From NCBI GenBank assembly GCA_016185395.1, contig JACPNR010000006.1, forward strand, positions 124,001 to 188,000: 64,000 nucleotides of DNA, in the 5' to 3' direction. A model generated the notes under the pieces. The model saw only the letters and a program-made list of their open reading frames with translations, was not told the DNA's origin and searched no databases. Below, piece by piece: positions 10,339 through 18,883 of the stretch. This DNA comes from Candidatus Korobacter versatilis. GTDB taxonomy: Bacteria; Acidobacteriota; Terriglobia; Terriglobales; Acidobacteriaceae. The position numbers and the translations under genes are program-made. Within the stretch, counting starts at the first letter, position 1; the number at the start of each line of letters is the position of its first letter.

Positions 10339-11055
10339 ATGACTGCGGCTCCCGGCACTCCCAGTCCCAAGCAGGCTCCCGCGCGCGTCGCCCTCTTTCA
10401 TATCGATACGGCGGCTGAGACGGTGCTGCGCGACGGTTTCCGCCAGTTCAACATCGATACCGTCCATCTCGACGGCGAGATCACGACCCGCCTGTGGAAG
10501 GAAAAGTTCGAGGCCTGCGTGGTTCCGCTCGACCATGAGGACGCGAATAAGATCCTCGAAGCCGCGCGCACCTCGCCGTCTAATCGCAGGCTAGTCATCT
10601 ACGCCATCGCCGCGGATTCCGCCGAGACGCTCCGTTTCTCCAAGCACGGACTCAACGTCGTGCTCCCGCGCCCCATCGAGCGGCAGTCGGTGTTGCGCGC
10701 CGTCCGCGCCAGCCATCTGCTGGTGCTGCACGAACTGCGCCGTTACGTCCGCGTGCCGGTGGTGGTCGAAGTAAAAGTCGAGAGCGAGCGCGGCGCGAAG
10801 TACATCGCCGTGAGCCAGGAAGTCTCCGGCGGAGGCATGTCGCTCTCCACCTCGGGCAAGCCAAACGCGGGAGACAACGTCACCGTCACCTTCGCCCTTC
10901 CGAACGGCAAGCAGATGATTTCGCGCGGCATCATCTGCTGGGCCCGCGCCGCGGAGGGCCGTCCGGAAGAGATGCTCTTCGGTGTCCGCTTCCACTCCGA
11001 TGACGACCGCCGCCTCGCCGTCCGCGAATGGATCGAAGCTTATCTCGACATGTGA
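10339..11055 (+). CDS. PilZ-domain protein with receiver-like N-terminal domain (copy 1)
   Basis: The 238-residue product has two parts. Residues 15-130 look like a response-regulator fold without the phosphorylation Asp and carry a hallmark ARTSPSNRR. Residues 134-236 are a PilZ domain with the c-di-GMP motif RRYVR (134-138); the second motif is EVSGGG, with Glu where Asp or Asn is usual. PilZ domains bind cyclic di-GMP and alter motility, polysaccharide or gene expression through partners. Three paralogues lie at 18.1, 32.4 and 33.6 kb. It is apparently monocistronic. Confidence 0.85.
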   Translation: MTAAPGTPSPKQAPARVALFHIDTAAETVLRDGFRQFNIDTVHLDGEITTRLWKEKFEACVVPLDHEDANKILEAARTSPSNRRLVIYAIAADSAETLRFSKHGLNVVLPRPIERQSVLRAVRASHLLVLHELRRYVRVPVVVEVKVESERGAKYIAVSQEVSGGGMSLSTSGKPNAGDNVTVTFALPNGKQMISRGIICWARAAEGRPEEMLFGVRFHSDDDRRLAVREWIEAYLDM

Positions 11056-11077
11056 TCGTTCTTGATTGTCATTTCCG

Positions 11078-11185
11078 ACGACTCTGCGAACTCTGTGTTT
11101 CCTCTCGGCGGCCTCTGCGTTTCAAGCTTTAAAAGCCTGGAACGCAGAGCTCGCAGAGGCGAACCGAGAACGCAAAGAAAACCGA
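11078..11185. repeat. inverted intergenic repeat, ctctgcg/cgcagag units
   Basis: A left arm of CTCTGCG/CTCTGTG units (about 11081-11122) faces a right arm of CGCAGAG units (about 11140-11180). The two can form a long imperfect hairpin. Related half-copies ('aacgcagaggcgcagag', 'ctctgcgcgctctgcg') occur near 12080 and 28945. Confidence 0.6.
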
Positions 11186-11249
11186 AGCCGGATCGTCATC
11201 CTGAGGAACGTCACTTAGAGGCGCACGTGCCCTTCCGCTAAACTGCCCT

Positions 11250-12035
11250 GTGCCGCACGCGCCCATCCCGCACGCCATTCTGCTCTTCTTCGCCGCGGTC
11301 GTGGCCGGCGTCATCAATTCCGTCGCCGGCGGCGGCGGCTTCGTCGCCTTCCCCGCGCTCGTCTTCGCCGGCATCCCTCCGATCAACGCCAACGCCACGA
11401 ACACGGTCGCGCTCTGGCCCGGGACCGTCGCAGCGTCGGGCGCATACCGCCGCGAACTGCGCCACAAGACGCAGTGGCTGGCGATGCTCCCGCTGTTCGC
11501 CGTCAGCCTGTTCGGCGCGGTCCTGGGCGCCATCCTGCTGCTGAAGACGCCGCAGCCTACGTTCATGCGCATCATCCCGTGGCTGCTGCTCGGCGCCACG
11601 ACGCTGTTCATCTTCGGCGGACGCATCTCCAGCTACATCCGCGCGCGCATGCAGCAGCACCAGCGGGCGGACGCGCTTCATCTCGCCGGCATCACCGTGC
11701 TGCAGCTCATCACCTCCGTCTACATCGGATACTTCGGCGCCGGCGCCGGCATGATCATGCTCGCGCTCTTCGCGCTCATGGGGATGGAGAACATCCACAA
11801 CATGAACGCCTTCAAGACCGTGGTCGCCAGCCTGGCCAACGGCGTGGCGGTCATCACCTTCATCGTGGCGGGCGCGGTGGCGTGGCCGCAGGCGGTCGTG
11901 ATGATCGCCGGCGCCGCCATTGGCGGATACGGCGGAGCGTACTTCGCGCAGAAGCTCGATCCGGTGGCGGTCCGCCGCGTGGTCATCGCCATCGGCCTGG
12001 CGATGACGGCGTATTTCTTCGTGCATCCGCAGTGA
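11250..12035 (+). CDS. TauE/SafE-family membrane permease
   Basis: The 261-residue product starts at a GTG and has about eight hydrophobic segments. The first holds the family signature AAVVAGVINSVAGGGGF, and its repeat in the second half is YIGYFGAGAGMIM. TauE/SafE proteins are proposed exporters of sulfite or organosulfonates, though substrates are rarely proven. No sulfur-metabolism gene is next to it. The length is normal for the family. Confidence 0.85.
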   Translation: MPHAPIPHAILLFFAAVVAGVINSVAGGGGFVAFPALVFAGIPPINANATNTVALWPGTVAASGAYRRELRHKTQWLAMLPLFAVSLFGAVLGAILLLKTPQPTFMRIIPWLLLGATTLFIFGGRISSYIRARMQQHQRADALHLAGITVLQLITSVYIGYFGAGAGMIMLALFALMGMENIHNMNAFKTVVASLANGVAVITFIVAGAVAWPQAVVMIAGAAIGGYGGAYFAQKLDPVAVRRVVIAIGLAMTAYFFVHPQ

Positions 12036-12137
12036 ACCCTCACCGCGGATGAACGCGGATGAACGCCGAACAAACCTTCCTACAACGCAGAGGCGCAGAG
12101 AGCGCCGAGGACGATGGCAACGCTGTCCCTGAAATTG

Positions 12138-12254
12138 TCAAAGAGCGCGGGCCGAGGAGCCTAGCCGCCGGTCGCGGAATGTTTGTCGCCGATGAGGGCG
12201 CGGCCGGCGGCCGAGCAGCTCGCCGCGGGTGGTGATGGAGTCAGAATCGTTCAT
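12138..12254 (-). CDS. possible small ORF or truncated gene start (38 codons)
   Basis: The ATG at 12254 has AAAGGAA seven to eight bases upstream. The 38-residue product begins MNDSDSITTRGELLGRR and then becomes Arg-rich and low in recognisable sequence, ending at TGA. The good start and poor remainder suggest the 5' end of a gene cut off at the edge of the restriction-modification island, but a real small protein is not excluded. Confidence 0.25.
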   Translation of the reverse strand: MNDSDSITTRGELLGRRPRPHRRQTFRDRRLGSSARAL

Positions 12255-12321
12255 GAGTGTTCCTTTCGCGTGAAAAGTTGTTGCTTAGCAGAATCAACGG
12301 TTTACGGGTGGGATCGCTGCT

Positions 12322-12356
12322 GGTCGCATGGGATTCTGCAGGGGTCGCATGGGATT
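12322..12356 (+). repeat. 14-bp direct repeat upstream of the R-M operon
   Basis: GGTCGCATGGGATT occurs at 12322-12335 and again at 12343-12356, a 21-bp period (two helical turns). This places both copies on one DNA face, as expected for a regulator site. No controller gene is seen. Confidence 0.45.
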
Positions 12357-12615
12357 TAAGGGTGAGCGCAGGGGTGGTGGAGCGAATCGCTGGGGCTGGG
12401 AGCATATTTCTTAGTGCTATATGCATCGTGGTGTCATGAGCAGCTATAGCGCGGTTCGGTGGGAGATGTCAAGAGGAAAATTCGCTATTTCTTCGCTCGC
12501 CATTGTGGTCAACTGGAGTTCCATTTCGGGGTGCTTGAGGCTCAATCGGAGCAGCGGAGCGGTTTCGCAAACTATTCGCTGTGGCATCATTCGGGTGGAG
12601 CGAGGTGAAATCCAC

Positions 12616-13350
12616 ATGAGTAGCCATGGATTCACAGTTGGCAGCTGCACGAAATCGAGTGTACAAGTGGAACTACCAATGGCAACCCTATCGCAAGCCC
12701 CTCGTCGTAACTCCGCGGACCAGCACTACGCTCCCTTGCCCTCTGTGTGGTATGGCGACGACGCTGAACTCCTGGAACTTATGCTGGATTTCTATCCCCG
12801 CCACAGGCCGCGCAAAATACTAGACGCAACGGTAAATGGACGCCGGTTCTGGCGAAACACCAGGCGGACCGTCATCGGGATGGACATTGATCCGCGTCAC
12901 AACCCCGACATCGTTGCTGACAACACCGACATGCCGGTAGAAGACGGGTCTTTTGACGTTGTGGTGTACGACCCTCCCCATGTGCCAAATCAGGGCAGGG
13001 ACAAGAAAAAGGACTTTAACAAACGCTTTGGCTTGGTGCTGCGATCCCCGAAAGAAAATCAGTACACGTTTACCCATACCTTTCCACCGTTTGTAAAGGA
13101 GGCATGGAGAGTACTGAGGAGCGAGGGGCTCTTGTTCTGCAAGATTACAGATTACGTTCACCATCACAGATATCAGTGGGCTCACATCGAGCTCATTAAT
13201 GCAGCAACGGAAGTCGGGTTTGTTGCTTGTGACTGCATAGTTAAGATTCGGAAGGGCCCGATAATCGATCCCAAGTGGAAGACGGCACATCACAGCCGTA
13301 GACAACATTGCTACTGGCTTGTTTTCCGCAAATCCAACAAGTGCGAATAG
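12616..13350 (+). CDS. DNA amino-methyltransferase of a type II R-M system
   Basis: The 244-residue product carries a SAM-binding motif I region (KILDATVNGRRFW, about 67-79), an acidic MDID strand (89-92) and a catalytic motif IV, VVYDPPHV (DPPH at 119-122). This is the (D/N/S)PP(Y/F/W) motif of N6-adenine or N4-cytosine methyltransferases, with His in the last place. It is small and has no obvious separate target-recognition domain. The start at 12616 is preferred because GAGGTGA lies upstream; an ATG at 12679 is the alternative. Codon use and GC are unlike the flanks. The endonuclease gene starts 8 bases after the stop, so this is probably its protective methylase. Confidence 0.7.
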   Translation: MSSHGFTVGSCTKSSVQVELPMATLSQAPRRNSADQHYAPLPSVWYGDDAELLELMLDFYPRHRPRKILDATVNGRRFWRNTRRTVIGMDIDPRHNPDIVADNTDMPVEDGSFDVVVYDPPHVPNQGRDKKKDFNKRFGLVLRSPKENQYTFTHTFPPFVKEAWRVLRSEGLLFCKITDYVHHHRYQWAHIELINAATEVGFVACDCIVKIRKGPIIDPKWKTAHHSRRQHCYWLVFRKSNKCE

Positions 13351-13358
13351 CCTAACGA

Positions 13359-14363
13359 GTGAAGAAAAAGACCGCAGCGAAAAGCATCGGTGCAGCAACG
13401 CTCCGTCCTCCCGGCGCGGCGCGGCAGGTTCGTTTTCACCAACTCCTCGTCGCGGCACGAAAACAGTGGTTCATCGACGCACTGTCGGAAGCACTCTCCA
13501 AAGCCGAGCCGGAAACTCTCAAGCGGCAAGCTCTGGAGTACATTCCACCCAACGCACAGAAGCTTTTGGCTGCGGCGGGGCTGCGTGACGAGTACGTTTT
13601 CCCGCTACCCGCCGTCATCGAGCTAAGGCCTTCGCTCGTTGGGTACTATCGTCTGCTGCTGGGCGCGCCACAGAAGAGCTTTTATTGCGGGAGCACTGGC
13701 CTCGGCAGGTTCAAGGCCGCCGAGGAGACGGGCACACTCTCCTCAAAAACCGCGGCACTGGTGCCAGAGTTCTGCAGATCGATGTCTCTTGAATTGGCGG
13801 AAATGGTTCAGCAGATTCCTAAAATCACAGAGAGGGATTTGAAGGAATTACCTTTGCTGACCTTTGGTTCGCAGTTACAGGGATCGAACAACACGCAGAT
13901 AGGCAAGACGGCGATGAAGGAAGTATTTGTGGCAGTTAAGGAGATCGTGGGCAAGTACATAATCGAAGAAACTGGCGCGCGGCTCACCCTACGAAACTCC
14001 GCGAAGAGAAAGGTCTTCATCAGTCTCTCGCACGACCCAGATCTTTGCATCCAGGAGCAGGTGGAGGGACGCATCCACCACAGAGTTGCGATTGAGGTCA
14101 AAGGGGGAACAGACTTCAGCAACGTTCACAACCGTGCTGGGGAGGCGGAGAAATCACACCAGAAAGCCAAGCGTTCTGGCTTTCCCGAGTTTTGGACGAT
14201 CATCGCCAAGAAGGGCCTTGAGGCCTTCAGGCTCTCGGCGGAATCGCCGACTACGAACCATTGGTTCGATGTGACTGATGTACTTGCCCGAAGTGGAGAG
14301 GACTGGAAACGACTTCGAGAAAGGGTTGCGAGTATCTGCGGAATCCCTCTGGTTCGCGGCTAG
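13359..14363 (+). CDS. type II restriction endonuclease, XcyI/XmaI-like
   Basis: The 334-residue product resembles the XcyI/Cfr9I/XmaI group (recognition CCCGGG) in length and in segments such as TFGSQLQGSNNTQIGKTAMKEVF. A PD-(D/E)XK core is visible, with D228 in HDPDLC, then E246-V-K248 in IEVKGG. The GTG start at 13359 lies 8 bases after the methylase stop, with a weak ribosome site, as is common for restriction enzymes held at low level. The family call rests on recalled similarity, so specificity should be treated as a prediction. The gene is lower in GC than its neighbours, pointing to horizontal transfer. Confidence 0.65.
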   Translation: MKKKTAAKSIGAATLRPPGAARQVRFHQLLVAARKQWFIDALSEALSKAEPETLKRQALEYIPPNAQKLLAAAGLRDEYVFPLPAVIELRPSLVGYYRLLLGAPQKSFYCGSTGLGRFKAAEETGTLSSKTAALVPEFCRSMSLELAEMVQQIPKITERDLKELPLLTFGSQLQGSNNTQIGKTAMKEVFVAVKEIVGKYIIEETGARLTLRNSAKRKVFISLSHDPDLCIQEQVEGRIHHRVAIEVKGGTDFSNVHNRAGEAEKSHQKAKRSGFPEFWTIIAKKGLEAFRLSAESPTTNHWFDVTDVLARSGEDWKRLRERVASICGIPLVRG

Positions 14364-14521
14364 AAGCGCAAGATACTCGGCGCGAGTACGCCCGATCCGC
14401 GAGGGGAAGATCGAATCTGCGCTTCGGTACGTTGCGCGCGGGCCTGCGGCAGCGTGGAAGCGCGCTCACCTCTCGGTATTCACCGGCCTGAAGGCCCGCT
14501 CTTCCACCGAATCGGTCCACT

Positions 14522-16825
14522 TCAGAACGGGAACAGGTAGCTGAGCTTCACGAAGACTTCGTTGCCCAGGTCGGCGCGGTCGAGGGGCGCGTGGCGCTGG
14601 TGGTTGAAGCCGACGAAGAAGGCGGAGCGCGCGGTGAAGTCGTAGGCGACGAGGGCGTTGAGGTTGATGCCGTCGCCGTGGTGGTCGTCCTGGTACTGCG
14701 CGAGGACGCGCGCACGCAGCTTGGGCGTGAACTGATAGTTGATGCGCGAGATGAGGAAGCGGCGGTCCTGGAAGAACGGGCCATCGAGCAGATACTCGCG
14801 CGACAAGACGCCGGCGAGCTGCCACTTGAGGTGCGCACCCAGGCGCGCCTTCATGCTCACGTCCCAGCGCCGCTCGAAGCCGTGGAAGTTCTCGTCGAAC
14901 TGCACGAACTTTCCGGTGGTGTAGAGCACGTCGAGGAACAGCACGCGGTTCGGGTTGGTCGAGACCTGGAAGCGGTACTTCGGATCGGCGTAGTGCGCGA
15001 GCGTGCTGAGGCGCCCGAAGATGGGAGTGAAGGCGAAGAAGCGCGCGCGGTCGTAATGATAGGAAGCGCGCACGCCCCAGAAGTTCTTGAGCTGCGCGCG
15101 GAGCACCAGGTCGGCGCCGGAATCGTCCACCACACCGTCTACCGTCTCGGCGTGGTCGTAATTGGCTTCGAGAAAAAGCTGGCGGATGAAATGGCGGTTG
15201 ATGAACGGTTTGTAGATGAGGTCGAGGTTGCCGCGGTAGCGTCCGGTCTCGGGTTCGAAGCCGATGGAGCTCACGTCCACGCGGTCGCCGAGGAACTTGG
15301 CCGAGCCGTTGAAGAAGAGCCGCTCGGAGTTGTACTGGTAGGCGCTGTACCAGCCCAGATTCTGAGCGGTCACGCCCGGGTGCGCATCGTTGGTGTTGAG
15401 CATGGCCTGCGACTGCCAGCTCACGTGCTCACCGTGCAGGATGTTCAGGTCCACGGCGTAGGCCGCCTGGCTCTGGCCCACGACCGCGGAGCCGGGCGGC
15501 GCATCGCCCTGGCTGCGTTTGACGGCGAGGAACCCGACCGACGATTTCCGGAAGATGTCGCGCTGCAGGCGCAGCACGCCGAACAGCGCCCCGGGCGCGA
15601 GCTCGGGCGTCCCCGTGTTGGGCTCGACGAGCGCGGTGCGCTCGGTGAGCGCTTCGAGCAGGCCAAGGGTCCAGCGGCCGGTCTTGCCGGTGATCTTGCC
15701 GCCCTCGAGGATGCGCTGCGGCGCGCCATCGTCGAGCCGCGCGCCGATGCGCCGGCTGAAGAAGAGCAGCATCGGGGTCTGGAAATAATTCGCGCCCTCG
15801 GTGAAGAACTTGCGCTTCTCGGGAAAGAAGATCTCGAAGCGCGAGAGCTGGGTATTGAACTCGTCGGCCTCGGTATCGCCGAAATCGGGATTGAACGTGA
15901 GGTTGGCGGTGAGGTTGGGAGTGAATCCCCAGCGGACGTCGAGCCCGCCCGTGGCGCTCGCGCCGTCATACTTCGGCAGCCACGGGCTGGCGCGATAGCG
16001 GGTGGTGAAATACGGGATGAGCTCGAGGTTCTTGCCGGTCTCGAGGCCGTGCAGGCCGGTCATCTCGCCGAGCTTCGAGGGACGCATGAAGCCATCGAAG
16101 CGCGAGATCTCGCGCCACGCGGCGAGCTCGTTCTTGCGGGTGATGGTGCGGTTGATGTTCAGCCCCCAGGTCTGCTCGGCCTGCGGAGTGGCACCGTGCG
16201 GGATGCGGATGGAGCGGAACGGGATGCGGATCTCGCCGCTCCATCCCCAGGGCTGGCGTTTGGCGGCGCTATACCAGATGCCGTCCCAGGTGGGATCGTG
16301 GACGTTGGTGAAGCCGCCCGAGCCGCGGTCGGTCGAGGCGGCGTCGAACTGGATGCCACTGGAGTTGATGCTGAAGTAGAAGCCGGTGCGCCGGTCGTGG
16401 AAGGTGTCGATGAGCACGTCGACGGAGTCGGAACCGGTGTCGGCGTCGTGCGCGCCGAGGCGGTAGTAGACCTTTCCGGGCTGCGAGTCGTAACAGCGGA
16501 AACCGAAGTAGAGATTGTGGCTGTCGTAGAAGATGAGCGCTTCCGTCTTCTCGCTCACCGGCTTGCCGAGGTCGGGATCGGTCTGGAGGAATCCGTCGAT
16601 CAGCGCGGCCTGTTGCCACACCGGCTCATCTAACTCACCGTCCAGGCGGAGATGGACGTCGGCATCTTCGATGCGCGCGGGCGCAACCGTTTTCTTTTGC
16701 GGCGCGGGTGGCGGAGCGGCGACTTGCTGGCCGCGCGCTCCCAGGCAGAGAATCAACGTGGAGCTTAGCGCCAGTGCCGCGCACACGTTCGCACGAGTTA
16801 GTGGAGTCGTTGCCACGGAGGTCAT
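14522..16825 (-). CDS. DUF5916 outer-membrane-type protein with CBM9-like N-terminal domain
   Basis: The 767-residue product has a hydrophobic signal (about 10-32). An N-terminal sandwich like carbohydrate-binding family 9 follows (RLDGELDEPVWQQA, then FYDSHNLYFGFRCYD, then VDVLIDTFHDRRTGFYFSINSSG). The rest (about 240-767) is rich in alternating aromatic strands (FNPDFGDTEADEFN, FPEKRKFFTEGANYF) typical of DUF5916, probably an outer-membrane beta-barrel ending in Phe. The function is unknown. Its start lies only 25 bases from the divergent DUF1259 gene, so the two promoters must overlap the opposite coding ends. Confidence 0.85.
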   Translation of the reverse strand: MTSVATTPLTRANVCAALALSSTLILCLGARGQQVAAPPPAPQKKTVAPARIEDADVHLRLDGELDEPVWQQAALIDGFLQTDPDLGKPVSEKTEALIFYDSHNLYFGFRCYDSQPGKVYYRLGAHDADTGSDSVDVLIDTFHDRRTGFYFSINSSGIQFDAASTDRGSGGFTNVHDPTWDGIWYSAAKRQPWGWSGEIRIPFRSIRIPHGATPQAEQTWGLNINRTITRKNELAAWREISRFDGFMRPSKLGEMTGLHGLETGKNLELIPYFTTRYRASPWLPKYDGASATGGLDVRWGFTPNLTANLTFNPDFGDTEADEFNTQLSRFEIFFPEKRKFFTEGANYFQTPMLLFFSRRIGARLDDGAPQRILEGGKITGKTGRWTLGLLEALTERTALVEPNTGTPELAPGALFGVLRLQRDIFRKSSVGFLAVKRSQGDAPPGSAVVGQSQAAYAVDLNILHGEHVSWQSQAMLNTNDAHPGVTAQNLGWYSAYQYNSERLFFNGSAKFLGDRVDVSSIGFEPETGRYRGNLDLIYKPFINRHFIRQLFLEANYDHAETVDGVVDDSGADLVLRAQLKNFWGVRASYHYDRARFFAFTPIFGRLSTLAHYADPKYRFQVSTNPNRVLFLDVLYTTGKFVQFDENFHGFERRWDVSMKARLGAHLKWQLAGVLSREYLLDGPFFQDRRFLISRINYQFTPKLRARVLAQYQDDHHGDGINLNALVAYDFTARSAFFVGFNHQRHAPLDRADLGNEVFVKLSYLFPF

Positions 16826-16850
16826 TGCATTACAGCAAGGAGAGTCCGCG

Positions 16851-17750
16851 ATGAAAAGGATTAGTTACGTCCTCGTGCTGGCTTTGTTGAGCCTGCCCGG
16901 CGTCGCCCAGAAAACCGCTCAGAAGACCGCCCAGAAGACCGACCAATGGACCCCCGCCGAACAAGCCATGGGACGCAACGGTGACCGCCAGCCCGATGGC
17001 GCCATCAAGTTCAGTTTTCCCCGCTCCGATCTGAAAGTCAGCGTGAACGGCACGCCCATCGCTACCGGACTCGCGCTCGGTGGCTGGGTCGCGCTCTATG
17101 GCTCCGCGGACAACGCCATGGCGATGGGCGATCTCGTCCTCACCGAGGACGAGCTGCCGAAGGCGATGAGCAAGCTGCTGGGCACCTCCGTCGCGGTCGC
17201 GGCGGTGCACAACCACCTGCAGAACGAGTCGCCACGCGTGATGTACATGCACATCACCGGGCACGGCAAAGCCAGCGAGGTGGCGCAGACCATCGCAGCC
17301 GCACTCGCCGCGGCGGCCGTTCCGCCTGCTGCCGCGCCGGGTTCCGCGAGCAGCGCTACTCTTCCTGTGGACCAGAAGAAGATGGAGACCTGCATCGGCG
17401 GGAGCGGCAAAGCAAGGCCACCGCTGCTCTCGTTCTCGCTGCCCACCGATCCCGTCATCACCGAGCAGGGCATGAAGGTGCCGAATTCCGCCGGGCTGAA
17501 CACCGCCATCAACCTGCAGTTCGTCTCCGCCGAGCGGGCGCTCGCGACCGGCGACTTCGTGCTGCCCGGTGACCGCGTGAATCCGGTGGCGAAGGCGCTC
17601 ACCGATGGCGGCATCCGGGTGACCGCGCTGCACAGCCACATGCTCGACGAATCGCCGCGCCTGCTCTTCATGCACTTCTGGGCGGACGGCGCGCCAGATT
17701 CTGTCTGCGCCACGCTGCGCAAGGCGCTCGACGCGGCCAAGGCAAAGTGA
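16851..17750 (+). CDS. DUF1259 (LppY/LpqO-like) secreted protein
   Basis: The ATG follows AAGGAGAG. The signal peptide covers about 1-19, followed by a short QKTA repeat. Two tandem DUF1259 units are visible (about 45-135 and 185-298). Each contains a His-rich phrase, VHNHLQNESPRVMYMH in the first and LHSHMLDESPRLLFMH in the second. The family was named from mycobacterial lipoproteins and has no settled function. The stop overlaps the start of the downstream SemiSWEET gene by four bases, so the two are cotranscribed and coupled. Confidence 0.85.
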   Translation: MKRISYVLVLALLSLPGVAQKTAQKTAQKTDQWTPAEQAMGRNGDRQPDGAIKFSFPRSDLKVSVNGTPIATGLALGGWVALYGSADNAMAMGDLVLTEDELPKAMSKLLGTSVAVAAVHNHLQNESPRVMYMHITGHGKASEVAQTIAAALAAAAVPPAAAPGSASSATLPVDQKKMETCIGGSGKARPPLLSFSLPTDPVITEQGMKVPNSAGLNTAINLQFVSAERALATGDFVLPGDRVNPVAKALTDGGIRVTALHSHMLDESPRLLFMHFWADGAPDSVCATLRKALDAAKAK

Positions 17751-18034
17751 ACGAACACCTTTTCAGTGAACACGCCATCACGCTCATCGGCTTCGTGGCC
17801 GGGACGCTGACCACGCTGTCGTTCGTCCCGCAGGTGCTGCACACCTGGAAGACGAAGCGCTGCGACGACCTTTCCTTCGGCATGCTGCTGGCGTTCGGAC
17901 TCGGGGTCGCGCTCTGGCTGGTGTACGGCATCGCGCTGCGGGCGATGCCGATCATCGCGGCGAACAGCGTGACGCTGGTGCTGATCGCGGCGATTGCGGC
18001 CATGAAGCGACGCTTCGCCCCGCCGGGGTACTGA
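17747..18034 (+). CDS. SemiSWEET-type sugar transporter
   Basis: The 95-residue product has three membrane helices and the conserved Pro-Gln pair (P28-Q29 in FVPQVLHTWKTK), followed by SFGMLLAFGLGVALWLVYG. SemiSWEETs work as dimers that move sugars down a gradient across the inner membrane. Length and motif match the family. The GTG start overlaps the DUF1259 stop as GTGA, suggesting that a periplasmic protein and a transporter are made together. Confidence 0.88.
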   Translation: MNEHLFSEHAITLIGFVAGTLTTLSFVPQVLHTWKTKRCDDLSFGMLLAFGLGVALWLVYGIALRAMPIIAANSVTLVLIAAIAAMKRRFAPPGY

Positions 18035-18145
18035 CGCACATTAACGTGACCGAGGTTACTTTCATCAGAAGTCAGGCCGGTGTAGGCTTCGTGCTCGGGA
18101 ATCAGCCGGCCAGCGGATGCGCCCTCCGCGTCCGGCATAATAGGA

Positions 18146-18880
18146 ATGACCCTCATGTCTGCTGCTTCGTCTGCCGGCTTGCCCGCGGGGATACAACGGC
18201 CCGCGGCGCGCGCGATCCTCTTCGCGCTCAGTTCTCCCACGTCCGACATCGTGCGCGATTGTTTCCGCCAGTTCGGGGTGGACACCGTGCTCGACGACGA
18301 CCCGACCGGCCAGCGCCTGCTGCGCGAGAAGTTCGAGGCCTGCGTGGTCGCGCTCGACGATCCCCTGGCCGCGCAGCTCATGCAGACGGCGCGCAGTTCG
18401 CCTTCGAACCAGCGCATCCTCATCTATGGCCTGGCGTCGAGCACGATGCAGGCGCTCAGCTACTCGAAGTACGGCGTGAACGCCGTCATTGACGTGCCGG
18501 TGAACCGGTCGTCGGCGTTGAAGGTGGTGCGCGCCAGCCACTTGCTGGTGCTGAATGAACTGCGCCGCTACGCGCGCGTGCCCATCGTGATCGACGTGAA
18601 GGTCGAGACCGAGCAGCGCAACTTCGACGCGCTCACGGTGGAAGTGTCCGCCGGCGGGCTCTCCCTCCGCACCGACCGGTCACTGATGATGAACTCTTCC
18701 GTCGGGCTGCGCTTCAGTCTGCCCAACGCGAGCGAGCCTTCTAAGCCCAGGGAGATCAAGATCCGCGGCGCCGTGGCCTGGGTCAACGCGCAGGAGCAGC
18801 GCGCCGGAGTGCGCTTCGACGTTGGCGATACGCGGCGTCCCGCGGTGAAAGAGTGGGTGGAGAAGTATCTGGACCTGTAA
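18146..18880 (+). CDS. PilZ-domain protein with receiver-like N-terminal domain (copy 2)
   Basis: The 244-residue product is closely related to copy 1 at 10.3 kb. Shared blocks include FRQFGVDTV, EKFEACVV, ARSSPSNQRI and VRASHLLVLNELRRYARVP. The RxxxR motif is RRYAR, and the second c-di-GMP motif is EVSAGG, again with Glu for Asp/Asn. The receiver-like half lacks a phosphoacceptor pocket. It probably arose by duplication and is probably a c-di-GMP-responsive adaptor. The downstream gap is a large heptamer-repeat hairpin. Confidence 0.85.
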   Translation: MTLMSAASSAGLPAGIQRPAARAILFALSSPTSDIVRDCFRQFGVDTVLDDDPTGQRLLREKFEACVVALDDPLAAQLMQTARSSPSNQRILIYGLASSTMQALSYSKYGVNAVIDVPVNRSSALKVVRASHLLVLNELRRYARVPIVIDVKVETEQRNFDALTVEVSAGGLSLRTDRSLMMNSSVGLRFSLPNASEPSKPREIKIRGAVAWVNAQEQRAGVRFDVGDTRRPAVKEWVEKYLDL

Positions 18881-18883
18881 GGA

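Larger units (their letters stand above)
12036..12615. other. intergenic region upstream of the restriction-modification pair
   Basis: It begins with fragments of dispersed repeats (GCGGATGAACGCGGATGAACG at about 12048, CGCAGAGGCGCAGAG at about 12086). It then turns visibly AT-richer from about 12240. It holds a possible small minus-strand ORF (12138-12254) and a 14-bp direct repeat (12322-12356). An open plus-strand frame from 12421 runs into the methyltransferase but lacks a convincing start. Confidence 0.5.

Noticed and set aside
12421-12615. N-terminal 65 residues of the methyltransferase frame
   Set aside because: No ribosome site and no methyltransferase-like sequence; the start at 12616 has GAGGTGA upstream.
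14591-16633. 680-residue plus-strand frame opposite DUF5916
   Set aside because: Shadow of the minus-strand gene: Val/Glu/Arg-rich, without motifs or start signals.
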